From: Cruorifilaria tuberocauda
Lineage: Eukaryota > Nematoda > Chromadorea > Rhabditida > Onchocercidae
Direction: 5' to 3'
Length of the DNA: 64,000 bases
Assembly: GCA_013365365.1 (NCBI GenBank)
Contig: JABVXU010000010.1
Coordinates: 124,001-188,000 of the forward strand
The translations under genes and the position numbers were made by a program. This document shows, one piece after another, positions 37,801 through 51,000 of the stretch. The notes under the pieces were generated by a model, which saw only the letters and a list, made by a program, of their open reading frames with translations, was not told the origin of the DNA and made no database searches. Each line of letters opens with the position of its first letter. Position 1 is the stretch's first letter.

Positions 37801-40800
37801 AAATTTTAGAAAAATTTCTTTTCTTATGGTTTAGCAGTTTAAAGATTTTTGTACAGTAAGTAGCGGTATGATTCAAATCTTCTAAATTTTCAACCTGGCT
37901 GAATTTATTAGCATATCCATGTACTGTAAAATAATGAAAACATTATTAGAATATTTTTAAGGTGCAATCAGGAAAAATAGTGACAAAAGTTTTCAGATTT
38001 CATTCACCGGATTTCTTAAATAATAATCGTTTCAAACTACTTTTCAAGATTTCATTGGATGATGTTGTAATTGCTAAGGGTAAAAATTTTTCTTATATTT
38101 ATGCAAAAAAATATTAAATTTTAATATGATACTATCTAAATCAGAAGCTAAAAAGTGAGCATGTGTAATTTTACAACATGCTTGTAAAATACAAGTGGAA
38201 ATGGGATGTAAGAAATGAAAATACAAAGATTCGGGCACTATAATAAACAATGGATTGTAAACAGCAAAAAAGATGGTGACTATAAGTAAAGATTTTTACC
38301 TTGTATATTATTATTAAATCGAAGTTTAAGTCTAAATATATGCATTTGTAATTTTTATCTTTGTTTATTCATAATTACTGGTATTTCAGATACTTTATCA
38401 CTGCTGCATACGGTTAAAATTGAACTTCAAAATGCGCAAGAAGATATAGATATTGTGAACAAAATGAGTGAATTATCAAAATTGCTAAAGAAACCAAATA
38501 TTGTATGCTATGATATAATCTTTCTAGTCTAACTGAAATGATTTCTAGTTAATTTCTTGTCGATCAAAAAAGAATAAAGTGCAAACTCGGTTATGTAAAT
38601 ATAATGGAGAGAGTTATCAATATACATGAGGATACAAAATCAATTAAAACTTTTATCAGTATTTTATTATAAATTAATCTTTATTGATGATATAAATAAG
38701 AGATTATTTTGCAGGAATTAGCAAATATGTTAAACAATCTTGAAACTGAAACAATGCATCGAAAGCGAACTCTTCAGGAACAGCTAACATCAGATCCACT
38801 ACTGACCATAGTGCAGCTGCAAGTTACAACAATGTAAGCAGCAATCCTATAAAATCCTTCTTTAAGATTCTTTCAGATTTTTTGCTGAAATTTTAAAGTA
38901 CTAAAGTAAAATTTTGTAGTAAATTTTATGAATTGTTTTAGAAAATTTGCCAAAATTTTAGAGTGAATTGTGATTTGTTCAAATTTCTATCGAATTATTG
39001 CCTGATTTATAATTTTAGGTAAAAAAAAAATTGAAATATCCAATTGTCGGAAAATGATCATAGGCTTATATTTCAATTATCATGAAAAAGTGCTTTTATA
39101 TTAATAATGCATTCTTTTTCCGCTATCACAATATAACAATGACAATAGGAAGAAAATTGAAATAAGATAAAAAAGTTCGAGAAGAAGGTACTTTGATTTA
39201 AATTAAACGTTGAAATCATTGATAACCATTAAGAACAAAAATTTCGATGTTGCTAGCTTATTAAAATGTTTAATTATATTAAATTTGGGAGATATCTATA
39301 CATAGCAACTATCAAATCATGTATAGTGAAAGGAAGATAAATTATACTCAATTACAGAAATGGTGTTGGTATACTCGTAATACAGTTTCCTAGTGCTGAT
39401 CGGCGTGCCGTTTGGGAGAATGCATTCACAAAAGCAAAAACTTCGCTAAGTACTCATTTATTCATTCATATATTTATTTTAATCATTTTCCAAAAGTGGA
39501 AGATTGTAGCTTCTTAACTGATGTATTTAAAAACAATTAATACTTCGAGTCATTGTAGAGAATGAGACGCAAAATGAAGAAAGGCCAAATCACTTGAAAT
39601 CAATTGTAACGCATCGAACTCGTCCGGGCCTTACGGTTAGTTCTGAAACTTAAGTTTATCTTGGAATCGTAACTGTGACTGATGTAATCTTGTTCCTTTA
39701 TGTTGATATATTGAACTGTTTTTCAAGTTTGTATATTACAGTTAGAAGCTTTCGATTGAGACTGAAATACTTTTTTATATTTTCAGTTTTCCGTAGCAGC
39801 TGCAACTCTCGATAAGAGTGCAGAAGGAGCACCGAATGTTTGGGTTTGTGCGTCAGATAAATTTTCCGGTCAAGTTGCTGTTATAAATGTAAACGGTGAA
39901 CCAACTATAGAAAGTACTACGAGCATCGGTAATGCAGCAATCGTTGCGATTTGTTCCGTACCCGCTCCAAGGTTTTTTTTCTTAAAGCATCTAACCGATA
40001 GGTTAGTTATAATCGATGAAATTAAACATTTTGTATGCTTATCATTCTTTCCTTCTTTCTCATATATTTCATACATTCATCGATTGCTGAGGAGTTCACT
40101 CAGTTTCAGAAAGAAAAGAAAGTTAGCGAAATTGGTGAATTCATCGGAGAGAAATTTACCCGGCTTGGAACTTGACAGGTTTGTTTTACGAACTCGATGT
40201 AAGATATTCAAATTTTAGTAAATTTCATAGGAATATTTAAAAAATTCTGGTTGGAGGGACTAATAAAATTTATCTTACATTTAGCACCTCGTCGGAATCA
40301 GGTGATTCAGATTTGGAAACAGCTCGAAAAAATGTCCAATCTACTGTCTGGATTGGTAATGAAGACGGCGAGTTAGTTCATTTTTTAAGAGAAAATTTTG
40401 AAATGCAAAAATTATCAGTTATCAACAAAATTTTCTTTGAGACCTTCCTCTTAGAGATTCCTAGATAAAAATGACCTTTAGGAGGACAGTTACATTTCAA
40501 GAGACGTTTTCATTTCAATCATTCATAAAATCTTCGCGGGTATCCTTAATATGAAATATCATTAATAACTTGAACGACATCAACAATATATTACTAATGG
40601 CTTGACTAGTTACAGTAGTAATGAAGCTTAACTAATTCAGCAATTAATTTTAAATGTCAGAAGCTGTAGGGATGTTAATTTCTTTGCTGACATTGACTTG
40701 AAGATTTCTCACTGTTTCAAGATATGGCAAAAATTTTAATGAGCCTTTTAAAGACGCATTTCGCGTCCGCTGAGATTAGAAAAAGAGATTTAGCGAAGGA

Positions 40801-43369
40801 ACTGCCATCAAAAAATGTGCATATTAAAAAATTCATTGCTTATCTTTCTTCATCTGTTCACTTATTTCAGAATATTTGTTTTCAATTTTTTGGATAACGT
40901 TCGACTGAAAGGTTGTGAAAGGATGGCCAGACTTCCGTTGCCTGTGGATGACATTGTTTATTTGGAAGAAAAAGTTTTTGTTTCGATTTCATCAAACTCA
41001 AACATTCAATTACTACATTTCCAGAGAAATAAAGGTTTCAGTATTTCAGTTATTCATTTAAATTCCAACGCTCCTACGATAGATGTTATATATTGTAAAA
41101 TCAGTATTAGCATTAGTAATGGTAATTAACTTGCGTAAAATTCGTTACAGTAAATTCATCACACTAGCTTGTGTGAAATCGGAATAAATAATCAGAGAGA
41201 CTTAAAAACTCTATAATTTGTTGGCCATTAAAATGAAGCAGAGATTAAAGAAAAGTGGTTTGAAAACTAATAGCAGTAGCTTTTTCGGCGAAATGATGTT
41301 TTGGCCAGCGATCGATGAAAGACTCACTAACAGTACAGGAAAGTGTAGTTCTAATAATCGACTATTGTTCTCTTATGTTATACAAATAAGAAAATCTGCT
41401 TGATCGTTATTAGTTTAGAAGGTAAATGGGATTTGGAAAATCCAAAATCAGTTCAAATAAATTTTCGCACACGTTTGAGACCAATGAACGTTGCTGCTTC
41501 ACGACTTTGTTTTGCATCTGGCAACTTAGTTTACCTGTTGAATGCGACCACTTTGCAAATTGAAGTAAGGCTTGTAAATGATAAAAGTATGTCTTTTTGA
41601 AAACACAAAGGTGTCAGGAAAATTCAAAAAGAAGAAAGGTGGGCAAGTTTTATCAGCAAATTTTTGATTTGGTGAGACTTTTTTGTTCTCACTCTTTTTC
41701 ATTGATTAGATAATCCTTAAGTTGCTTGTTTTCCATTTGCCCTTTAGACATTTTTAAAATTCGATTTGCTTAGGAAGAGTGAATTAATCATACAAAAATA
41801 AGTAGTTGAGAATCAAGAATAATGAAAAGGCCGTGTGCAAAACTTTAAAGTCAAACGTATGCTTTCATCTTTGAAAGTAGAAGATGGGCTTGTATTGGTA
41901 ATTTAATTTTCGGAGAAATCATAGAATTATATCATTCATTAAAGAAACAAGCGGCAGTAAGTACAAGTGGAGTGGAAACGGTAGCTTGCTTGGCTGTACT
42001 TGGTTCTACAATTTTTGTTGCCATGAATAAATCATCGATTGTTAAAGTAATCAATGCATTCACTCTGGATTGTCAACAGGAGTTTAGTATTTCACACGTC
42101 GTCAATAAAGCATTGTCGAGTAAGTTTGTAACGTTGTATCTTCCTAAGAAGATTAGCTTCAATGTTTTTAAACACAGCGAAGTTTGTTTTTCAAATTCTT
42201 AATTTTTAAATAAGAAGTTGTTCATATACTTTTTTTATGGGAATGAATGCTGACATGTTTTATCATTCTGCAATAAATTATCCTCTTCAACTTGCTTAAT
42301 TAATTTTGTTTACAGATAGTGAAGATATCATTCGTAAACATAAGATGGGATGTTTGAGGATAACATCACTTTTATGTTGCAACAATCGTCTTTGGATTGG
42401 TACTTCTGCTGGTATTGTTATCAATACGATCATTCCAAACAGCAAAATTTTGAATTGGACACCTTCTCTGAACGGTATCTTTAGAAAATAATTAAAAACG
42501 ATAAATAATTAGTTGTCGATATAATTTAGAAATAGTGATAAATTGATAGAAAAGCGATCAAGAGATCATAAACTAGAAGAAGGAGCGAAACTTGAATAGG
42601 AAAAGAAAGAACAGGGAAAAGCATCAGCAGTAAATATCTGCATATAGATTTGGCAAAAAAAATAAAGTCTTTTTTAACCCAGTTCTATCATTTAAGATGC
42701 TAATTTTAAATCATTTAGAGGCACTGAATCACCACCATAAATTCGTAGCATCATTAAATGGTTTAGTTTTTTCGATGCTTATTGAACATGCAAATGCTCT
42801 AAATTTATTCTTAAAGCTGGTTTTTAAGTAATCTTAATTGATATAAACTGGTAAAGTTTTTTCATAACAAACAGTGTAAAACAACATTTTACATCATTTC
42901 AGTATGTCAAGCAGGACATATCGGACCTTGCAGATTTTTGACTGCAGTTTCGGCTACAGCGACACCGTCATTCGATTTACGACGTCGACGAATGTCACTC
43001 AGTGCTCCCACATTACAACAGATTGAACAGGTGATATTGTATATCACATTGTGACGAATGGTTTTATCGCTTCACGTAGAATATCTTAATATATTTGTAT
43101 GAATTTTATTTTAAAGATGGAATTTTCTTCCGTTCAAGTCACATATTATTTAGATGTGCATTTTTCAGCTTGTTCGTTTTTCAGCATTGTGCATTGATGA
43201 ACATGTAAATTAATGGAAATGTTGTTGGTCGCTTCACTTTTATTACAATTTATTTCAGATGTTCGTAGTCAGTGGTGGTGAAGGATTTGATAGTGGTACT
43301 ACACAAGTTGACGGTGAAAAACATGAAATTGATGATGCCTTGAATTACTTGTTATTTTGGTCTGCTTAG
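31862..43369 (+). CDS. Rho guanine nucleotide exchange factor, ARHGEF17/ARHGEF10-like
   Basis: A multi-domain RhoGEF of about 1,251 aa in 29 phase-matched exons: 31862-32130, 32861-32928, 33170-33246, 33386-33463, 33623-33785, 34219-34465, 34540-34622, 34942-35122, 35376-35562, 35772-35876, 36261-36338, 36669-36782, 37072-37164, 37317-37484, 37574-37710, 37997-38079, 38390-38502, 38715-38833, 39358-39449, 39559-39635, 39787-39971, 40110-40178, 40285-40371, 40871-41034, 41419-41564, 41945-42119, 42316-42474, 42903-43030, 43259-43369. Order: a Ser/Arg-rich N-terminal region; DH domain (about 430-640; AIRELCDTEKTFVENLEYL, and CR3 LLISPIQRVPRYELIV); PH domain (about 638-760); then a C-terminal beta-propeller-like part (VWVCASDKFSGQV, GNEDGEIFVFN, CNNRLWIGTSAG, AGHIGPCRFLTAV, FVVSGGEGFD, ending LLFWSA). 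The propeller and the SGGEGFD/LLFW ending are typical of ARHGEF17 and ARHGEF10. It should activate Rho GTPases at the cell cortex. The 5' end is the weakest part: the ATG at 31862 is simply the first in frame. Confidence 0.92.
40092..40109 (+). promoter_or_regulatory. Alternative 18-nt in-frame acceptor segment in the RhoGEF
   Basis: Two AG acceptors, at 40090-40091 and 40108-40109, precede the exon ending at 40178. Both keep the frame with the previous exon (which ends in AG, phase 2). Using the upstream site adds six residues (SSLSFR after the junction Arg) before KKRKLAKLV. The downstream site has the better nematode consensus (GTTTCAG). Confidence 0.5.
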
Positions 43370-44667
43370 ATATTTCTAGAATCTGAATGATTCTCGAAAT
43401 ATATAGGAATTGTTGTTTAATTTTTCGGTAAAAATTTGTCTGCATATTATACAGCCGTATCATTGCTATTGCTGGAAAATTTTCTCCATAATCTTTTTTT
43501 TTTCAGAAATAATCCCAAATATCATAGGTCACTTCATATATTATCACAAGTTCATAAAACTACAAAATTACTAGTCAATTTTTTTAGGCCTTTTTTCTCC
43601 CTTTGTGCTTTCAAGTAAATGCAAATAGAGCTGTTTTTATAAGCTTTTGATGTCCTCCATTGTAATTTGATAGTTTTTGCACGTATCTTATGATAGTGTT
43701 TTAAAAAAGTGTGATTAAATATGTTACGTCACACCTAATTTACACCTGTTTGTTTGATGCATTTACGCATTTTTTTAGTTCCAAGAAAAATTCAATTCTC
43801 TCTACAAATTACTTTTCTTTTGTATAAAAATTTGCTGTTATAATTTTTTTGTGCAGCATAAATTTTTCACAGCGAAAACAACGTAAGCAAAACTCTTCAA
43901 AGAAAAAATTTTGCAGTTTTATAAGAGAGTAGAAATTTAATGATGAAGTCAAAAAGGCTATAATAAGTATCTGTGCGGTGAAATTCCAATTGATGTTGTG
44001 ATGAAAGAACTATCTTCGTTTTTTTCTTTCTTCGTCCTAATTTTGTAACCAACGAAGTGCCTAACATATTATCTTTTAATTGTAATCATCAACATCCTGA
44101 AAAAGAACACAGGTCTTTATTTCTGGAATTTTATCACGTATCACTCGCTTCTTCCGATATTCTCCATTAAAATGATTTTTACGAATTATATTAGCTATGT
44201 GTTTGGGGACTTTTCAGAGAATTTCCTTCTTTTTCTCTAAGAAATTTGAATATGAATTTTTGCATATGCAATTTAAATGTGAAAATTTTCAATTCTTTTA
44301 TAGAAATAAATATTTGGGAAATGATTCAATAATGTTATTCACTCTTCATTTGGTGATGATTGTTGGAAGTCATTTTACTGCTCATAACTGATTAACAACG
44401 AGGGATGGGTTCACAGGTTTCTCATTATCAGTCATTGATTAATGTAACTCTGTTAACTTCTAATATTATATTAATTAGGAAATTTTTCAAGCCTAAGATA
44501 TGATAGTCTACCAATAAATATATTTTAAGATTTTCAACTCAATGTTTTACAAATTATAAACTGTCACCATGACAAATTGTATATATCGGAATATTTTTCC
44601 TCAGAAAATTTTGTAGAAAAATTAAATATTAATATGGAATTTGAGGCATGCAATTAATTTCTTACAG
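43370..44667. other. RhoGEF 3' flank; missing 5' exon(s) of the Cys/His-rich gene
   Basis: AT-rich, with no exon of recognisable family. The next gene lacks a start codon in its first visible exon, so at least one upstream exon must lie here or further upstream. A weak candidate is 43507-43551, after TTTTTTTCAG and encoding NNPKYHRSLHILSQ with a phase-0 donor, but it has no ATG and sits where RhoGEF 3' UTR is expected. Confidence 0.45.
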
Positions 44668-47418
44668 ATAGACATACAAACAGGTAATGAATATGCTGAT
44701 GAAGAGCCAAGCCAATCAAAGGCTCAAGCAATTCTTCAAACTTATCAACAATTAAAAACATCGAAAGCAACACAACAAAATTTCCCAGAACCAATCGTAG
44801 GATGTAATGAAATTGAAGAGGAAAATATCGCAAACGAATTAATTACTAACCATAATGATTCACAAGTTGTGATAAATGGGAAGGATAATTCCAGAAACAG
44901 TACTCATGTACATAAGCAGCCGTCTGCTGATATTTCACAAGTGAAATTACAGAAGTCATACGTATTGGAAAACTCGCATGATTCTCAAAACTTACAAAAT
45001 TTCGCAAAAAATGGTCAAATTCCTTCATTGACAAATAACATCAGTCAATTAACCAGAAAATATTGTAGTCATTGTTGTACCAAAAAAGCAGAATATTATC
45101 ATCCAACATGTTCTCATCAAATTTCCCACTGCTCTTTACCTTTTAACCTAAATGAAAAGCAACATACTTGTGAGCGATATTGCAATGTTTATGGCAATAT
45201 GGTATGGAATATTTTCTCAAATTATTTTTTGAAATTGACAAACTCTTTATGAGAGGAATATTTTATCAGATCAAATGAAATAAGCTTAAACAGATCATAA
45301 GTAGACTTGATTTCAGTGTATATTTCTGCTGATCACCAAACGTTTACTCAGTTTTGGATCAAATCACAATAATTCAATATTGTGATAATACTTCGAGGAT
45401 ACTAGCAATGTTCTGAAAATCTTCAAAAAAAAAAAAGATTTATAGAATTGTGAATTTCAGAGAAATGGCACATGTTGTGCTCACGGCTGTAAAAGAAATG
45501 ATTGTGAAGCAGGGAAGATTGATTCAATTCGTAGAAATGAAAGAGGGAAAAGAGAAAAGGATGAAATTCCTCAAACATCTCTTAGTGTTTGTTTCATTTT
45601 ATTCGTTTTAATTTGCTTTTGTTTTTAGCTGAAGGGAATTATCGAGAACTAACTAAATATGATTAAAATGAAATTTATAGTCCTCAATGGTTAGGAGGAA
45701 TTGCATTTAGCTTTACCCTCCTTCTTCCCTTCATACTTCATCAGATTTTCCGGATGATTATTGATAATTTAGTTTGATAATTTGATTGCTCGCTGTTCAA
45801 AACCGATGCATCAGCAAACACGACCGAAAACCACTTTAGTTAAGTCAAACGTTAGTCAAATGTTATATCCGTATTTTGATTTATTAATTTATTCCATTAA
45901 CTAATAGCTTTGCTCCCATTTCAAATAACTTTGTGGGTCAAAGCATATTCATTGTCTAGCAATTTGCTGACCTTTCACTGAAACTTTGACATAATTTTTT
46001 AACAATATTTAATTCAGTCATTTCTTAATGCTTCAAAAGTCAATAAAAATTATCACATGAAGTTTGAATGGGATTATTTTAGGTTACCTGATTTCAAACG
46101 AGTAATATTAAAAAATTAGATTATGCTTATCATATGTAAAAAATTCTTCGATGAATTTTAAAGTTCTTAATTACTACTTTGAATCTGTATGTCTATTAGC
46201 TGTTTTTATTATTCTTCTAAAATTTTAGTAAAAGTATTTCAATAACATTATTACTACACTTATAAATAAAGTTTTTCTTAGTTCTATATTGTTTATTATT
46301 ATTATTATTATTGCAATTCTTACTTTCAATCGTTTTCATATCTCATTATTATACTTGAAACTTCAATGAATCCATAGCAACAAAATTCGCATTTATGTGA
46401 AAACACTGAAGTAAATTGAGAAATTGATTAACAACAATTAATAAAGATTGGATCTGTATTATAATTGATCTAAGTCCACCCATTCCTCATCTCAGTTAAT
46501 TTCATTGATCTATTCAACATTAACATTAAGTTTTATATTAAGACATATTCGCGTCAAAAGTGCATTTGCAAAGGAATTTATGGGCAATCGAACCAAAAAT
46601 ACCGCCATGCAAGCTTATCGACCGCTAATGGTACCATTTGATTTAAATTTCAAAACCAATTTAATTTTTCATATTAAAAAAATTTTCGCATTCAATAAAA
46701 TGAAATTTGTTCAATGGAGTAAATAAAAAGTCATATTAAAAATTCATATAAAAAAATCGTTTTTAACTAGGTTAAATTCAAGTTTGCAAATACTATATTT
46801 TCATTAAAATAGTAAATTATAGGAAAAAAACTCCGCGGTTCAAATCCTATGCCACAATCACCGAATTATCATTGCAAAACACAAGGATGTAGATCTGCTG
46901 TTCGTACGAACTATCAAAATAGGCCTAAACATATTTTGAAATGTTGCGGTTGTGGACCATATAATTTTTGCAAGTCTACTAATGGTATCTTTCTTGTTTA
47001 ATATATTAATTATCTTTTTTGTTTGGATGTCAATTTTATGATAAATTATTAAATGCCCCAGTATGATTCATAATGAAATATTTAGTCATTAGGTACTGAA
47101 GTACTGCTGATAATTTCATCCCTCTTCTTTTGGTTCTTCCTTTTTATTATTTCCAATTATAAAAAAGCATTCAGTTGATATTATCGTCGCGAAAATACAG
47201 GAAATATAACAGCACATTTTTGAATTTTCATCGAAGGTAAAGGAATCTGAAGTTTTCGCTTCTGATTTCTTGATTACAAAGCTTATCGTATTCCCTAAGT
47301 GATAAAATTTTCAGGCAGAAGAAACGATATCCGCCACTGTTCGACTTGTCATTCTCACAGCAATGATAGAAATCATTCAAGCAGTTTTCATCATACCTGT
47401 TACTGTAAACATCACTAA
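44668..47418 (+). CDS. Unrecognised Cys/His-rich protein (5' incomplete)
   Basis: I do not recognise this protein. Five exons with compatible phases are proposed: 44668-45201, 45461-45530, 46496-46630, 46823-46984, 47315-47418, giving 334 residues before the stop, plus an unknown N-terminus since the first exon has an acceptor (TTCTTACAG) and no in-frame ATG. The first 130 residues are polar, Asn/Gln/Ser-rich and acidic (GNEYADEEPSQSKAQAI), probably disordered. The rest is rich in Cys and His in close pairs: YCSHCCTKK, HPTCSHQISHCS, CERYCNVYG, GTCCAHGCKRNDC, KCICKGIYG, HCKTQGC, KCCGCGPYNFC, HCSTCHSH and the ending HHTCYCKHH. That suggests metal binding or disulfide bonding, but no known finger spacing fits. 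Intron retention after 45530 would give a different, hydrophobic C-terminus. AATAAA at 47583-47588. It is moderately likely to be one gene; exons 1-2 and 3-5 could instead be two genes. Confidence 0.6.
46290..46313. repeat. TTA trinucleotide microsatellite
   Basis: An uninterrupted TTA/ATT run of about eight units lies in the intron between the second and third exons of the Cys/His-rich gene. Simple sequence with no coding role. Confidence 0.85.
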
Positions 47419-48072
47419 TTTCCTCAATCGAAATCTGTCTTGAAGTTATTTCCGTCAGTGATATCACAGATAATCAACAAAATACTTATTTCTCAAGAAT
47501 CAATCTACTACTCTAATCATGCATTCACCGATCTAAGATATCAATTGATGACAATTTCTATTTTATTTCTATTCTGAACTGTAATAAAAAATTCAACCAA
47601 ACATGTCATATCAGCGGAATAATAAAGTTATATGATATTTTTATTTTATTTAATCTAAATAAACTTTAATTTAAATATTTAAGCATTTTAACTTAAAACC
47701 ATTCATTCTATTGATCACTTACATCGTTGTTATCCTTTTTTGATTATTTTCTCTATCAGCAACTTCGCCTATTTTGGAATAACTCTTATCGATCGGTTAA
47801 TTGTTTGAGTCTGTTTCATACATTTCTTCTAGATTGGCGGATTTGTCTTCGGGTCTTAAGAAGATCGCGTAGACTTTTCGAACTGTATGAAAGACGGTGT
47901 TTGATTCTCTCTCGTTTGTTAATCTTTTGAGTCTGACCTTACAAATTTGAGGCATTTGTCCATTATAACGTACTGTTTCACACCTGACGGGTATTATCTT
48001 CGATATCAGTACCCGATGACTTACTTCAGGTCAAGATTATGTTGATTGTTGATTATTAGGCGAGGCTATTCA
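47419..48072. other. Intergenic region before slx-4
   Basis: Contains AATAAA at 47583-47588 for the upstream gene and an acceptor (GATTATTAG, ending 48059) 13 bases before the slx-4 start. A short open stretch near 47750-47930 rich in Leu, Arg and Cys has no recognisable family. Confidence 0.55.
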
Positions 48073-51000
48073 ATGGACGATTCAGATTTTGTAGAGAATT
48101 CGCTTAAATCATCCAGGTAATTTTTGATTAATATGGAATTGAGAAGTAGAATAGACATATGCTACTAATAAGATAAACCAAACTTTCTTCCTGAACAAAC
48201 GGCGTTACGCGGGTGCAGACGTATATAGAGGAAAGTGATTTTTAGAGAGATAAAAGGCAGATCAGAAAACGAAATTGTTCGAAAGCCAATGATTACAAGT
48301 GATTATCTGCTACCGGGTGGTGATAAGGACAGATGTTTCGTATGCAGTAAGGTAAATCTCATACCTCATTTACAGGAATAACTAAAACGTTTTCTCATCT
48401 TAATTAGCTGGTATTTGCCTTTCGTGCTTATTGTGTTTATTAGTTCTACTTAGTACTTAGGGGATGTATATTAGTCGGTTAATTGAACAACATTCACTGC
48501 TTTATTTACAATGATTATTTCAATGATTATTTTATTTACAATGATTATAGAGAAACTGTTAATGAAACCGAATTGTAATGTTTTAATAAATGTTTGACTT
48601 TAAGATATTTAAAGGACTTGAAACATTTGGATGAATTGCGCAAATCACTGCATATTAATCATTGTTTGGACCAGCAAGAAGCAAGCAGTAAATACGAAAC
48701 AAAAAAGGAAGAATGGAAGAAAGTAGTGGATTGTCCTATATGCGGTGAACCTTTACAGCCAGGACCAGTAAGTTTTCCAGAAGCGAAACATTATATAATG
48801 ATGGTAAATTTGTGCTAACTATAGTGTTCCATGATTTTATTAATTACCGTCTTTCCATTTCAGCTTAATTCTTTGCTTTCATTTCCGCTTTCATTGTTAT
48901 TAATTTCAACTATCATTGGATGAAGAATGATATTTTTAACCTCAAGTTCACCTCACACTATGATGATTAACTGTTTTATGGCAGTGAAATTAAAATAAGA
49001 AAACTTATACAGACTACAGCATCATATAAAGCAGTTTGTTTACTTAAATGAATTAAATACTTAAGTGTCTTAAATGAATTAAATAGGAATTATACTATTT
49101 TCGAAACAAATAAGTTTTTCAGTTTCGTGCAGCACATGCCAAGCGCTGTGGTAAAAAGCATCATGTTAATCCTAACAGTCTTTTATTATTATTGGATACG
49201 CAGATGAAAGTAGCAGAAGCGAAAAAACGAAATCGTATCGCACATACAAAGTATGAACTTTTTTGATTCGAATTTTTGAAAATCAGCATATCATCGTAAT
49301 AGTTGAGAATAAAAAACAGAATAGCAAATCAAATTGTAACTTTGAGGTGTGAGAACAAAGTTTTCTTGAAATTCATATCTTACTTTATTTATTCATTGTT
49401 TCCAGATTAAAAGAACCAAAACTAGAAAAAAAGAAGCGTCCTAATCGGTTCAGTGAAGAACCATGTTCACTATTCGATGAGCAAATGAAACTGACGACAG
49501 CACTTTCTGTAAGCATGTGTTCTAATGGAAGGCATGTGTTCTAGTTACTTTTCTAACAGATGTTTTTTGTTTTGAGAATATTTCTGTTTAGCGTTACCAC
49601 TATTAAGTTTTTTGATTTCAGCGCAATATATCTAAAAAAATTTATTGTTATCACTTTCTTTCTTCAAATTTTAAAAAGTAAAATAAAAATTTGAGGCTCA
49701 TTTTCTAATTTTCTCTTATTTTACTTTTGAAATTATGAAACATTTCCAGTATTACAAACAGAAATCTGTTTTTCTTTTTAAAAAAATTTCTGTCAGGAAT
49801 TTCTATTCGAAATATCTCTTTCATTGTTGAATAGGAATCCTTTGTTTGCATTGCAGTGAACTGTACACTGAAACACAGGATATACCACACAAACTACCTA
49901 AAATCGGTTGCAAAGAGCAACGACCTCGATCGTTTTCCTTTGTAGAGCTCGAACCACGTGCATGCAAGTGTGAGGTGATTGAAAGAATACAGGTTCTTTC
50001 AATTTCATATATTTTAAGAAATGTGAATCTTGTCTGATTTCTTTTGTAAACTTTTTAGACGCATATTCTGGTTTTTCTTTGTTCTAACATCTATTTCGAT
50101 TTTCAAGCTTTTAATCGTTTTCTGCTACCTCCTTTATTTTAATAATCAATTGATTGTATATAAGATTTATTTAGTGGTTTAATCTCAATGTCTAATGTAA
50201 AGAATTAAATTTTTAGGAAAATTTTCTTAACATTTTCAAAACTCGAGATGAAAAGCAAGATATGCACACAATATTGAAAAAAAACATTCAAAATACCGAA
50301 GATATCTTGAAAAGTGCAGGAGTATGCGTGCGTAAGGTTAACAGTTATATGACATGCATTTTGTAACAAATAACCAGATGACTTGCTTATTTAGTTGATT
50401 TCTATTGTTGTGTTAATGTTCTTTTCTGAAGTTTCCGTTGTATATTTCTTGAGTAAATATTTAATGGAATTGTTTTAGATAATATATTAAGGACTAAATT
50501 TATTTTTCCTTTGCAGTTGAATAGCTTGAAGCAGTTGGCAGATGATTTAGCTCATTTTGCTGAAAGCAACAGTGATGTTATTGTTTTTTCACGCGAAAAC
50601 GAAACTTTTTTAGTTTGTAGATTTATTATAGCTGCTCGAGCACCAACACTTTTACAGGTTTCTTTCATTTTCGAAAAGGTTTTGCTTTATTTTTCAAGAT
50701 AGCTTTCTTTATCAAAAAGCAATGTTTAACGTTCGCATGTTGAAAGATGTTTTGCTCTCTTATAAATGTTAAAAATAGCGAACACTGTCAAAATTCCATA
50801 TTTACTACCTTTAGGTTTGATTTTCCTAGTCAGATAGTAACCGTGGTAAATATTAACTCATGAAAGTTCTGTTTTGCATAAGTGTATTAATACTTTCCAG
50901 CACTTGAATACAGATGGTTCTTTGTTGTTAAGAGAATATTCAGGAGCAGCAATCAGGTAACAATATTTCTATGAATTATTATCAATTTATGTGTAACTAA

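Noticed and set aside
47228..47467. Minus-strand open frame with several Cys
   Set aside because: The plus strand here carries the last, phase-matched exon of the Cys/His-rich gene with a proper acceptor. The minus frame has no supporting splice or start context.
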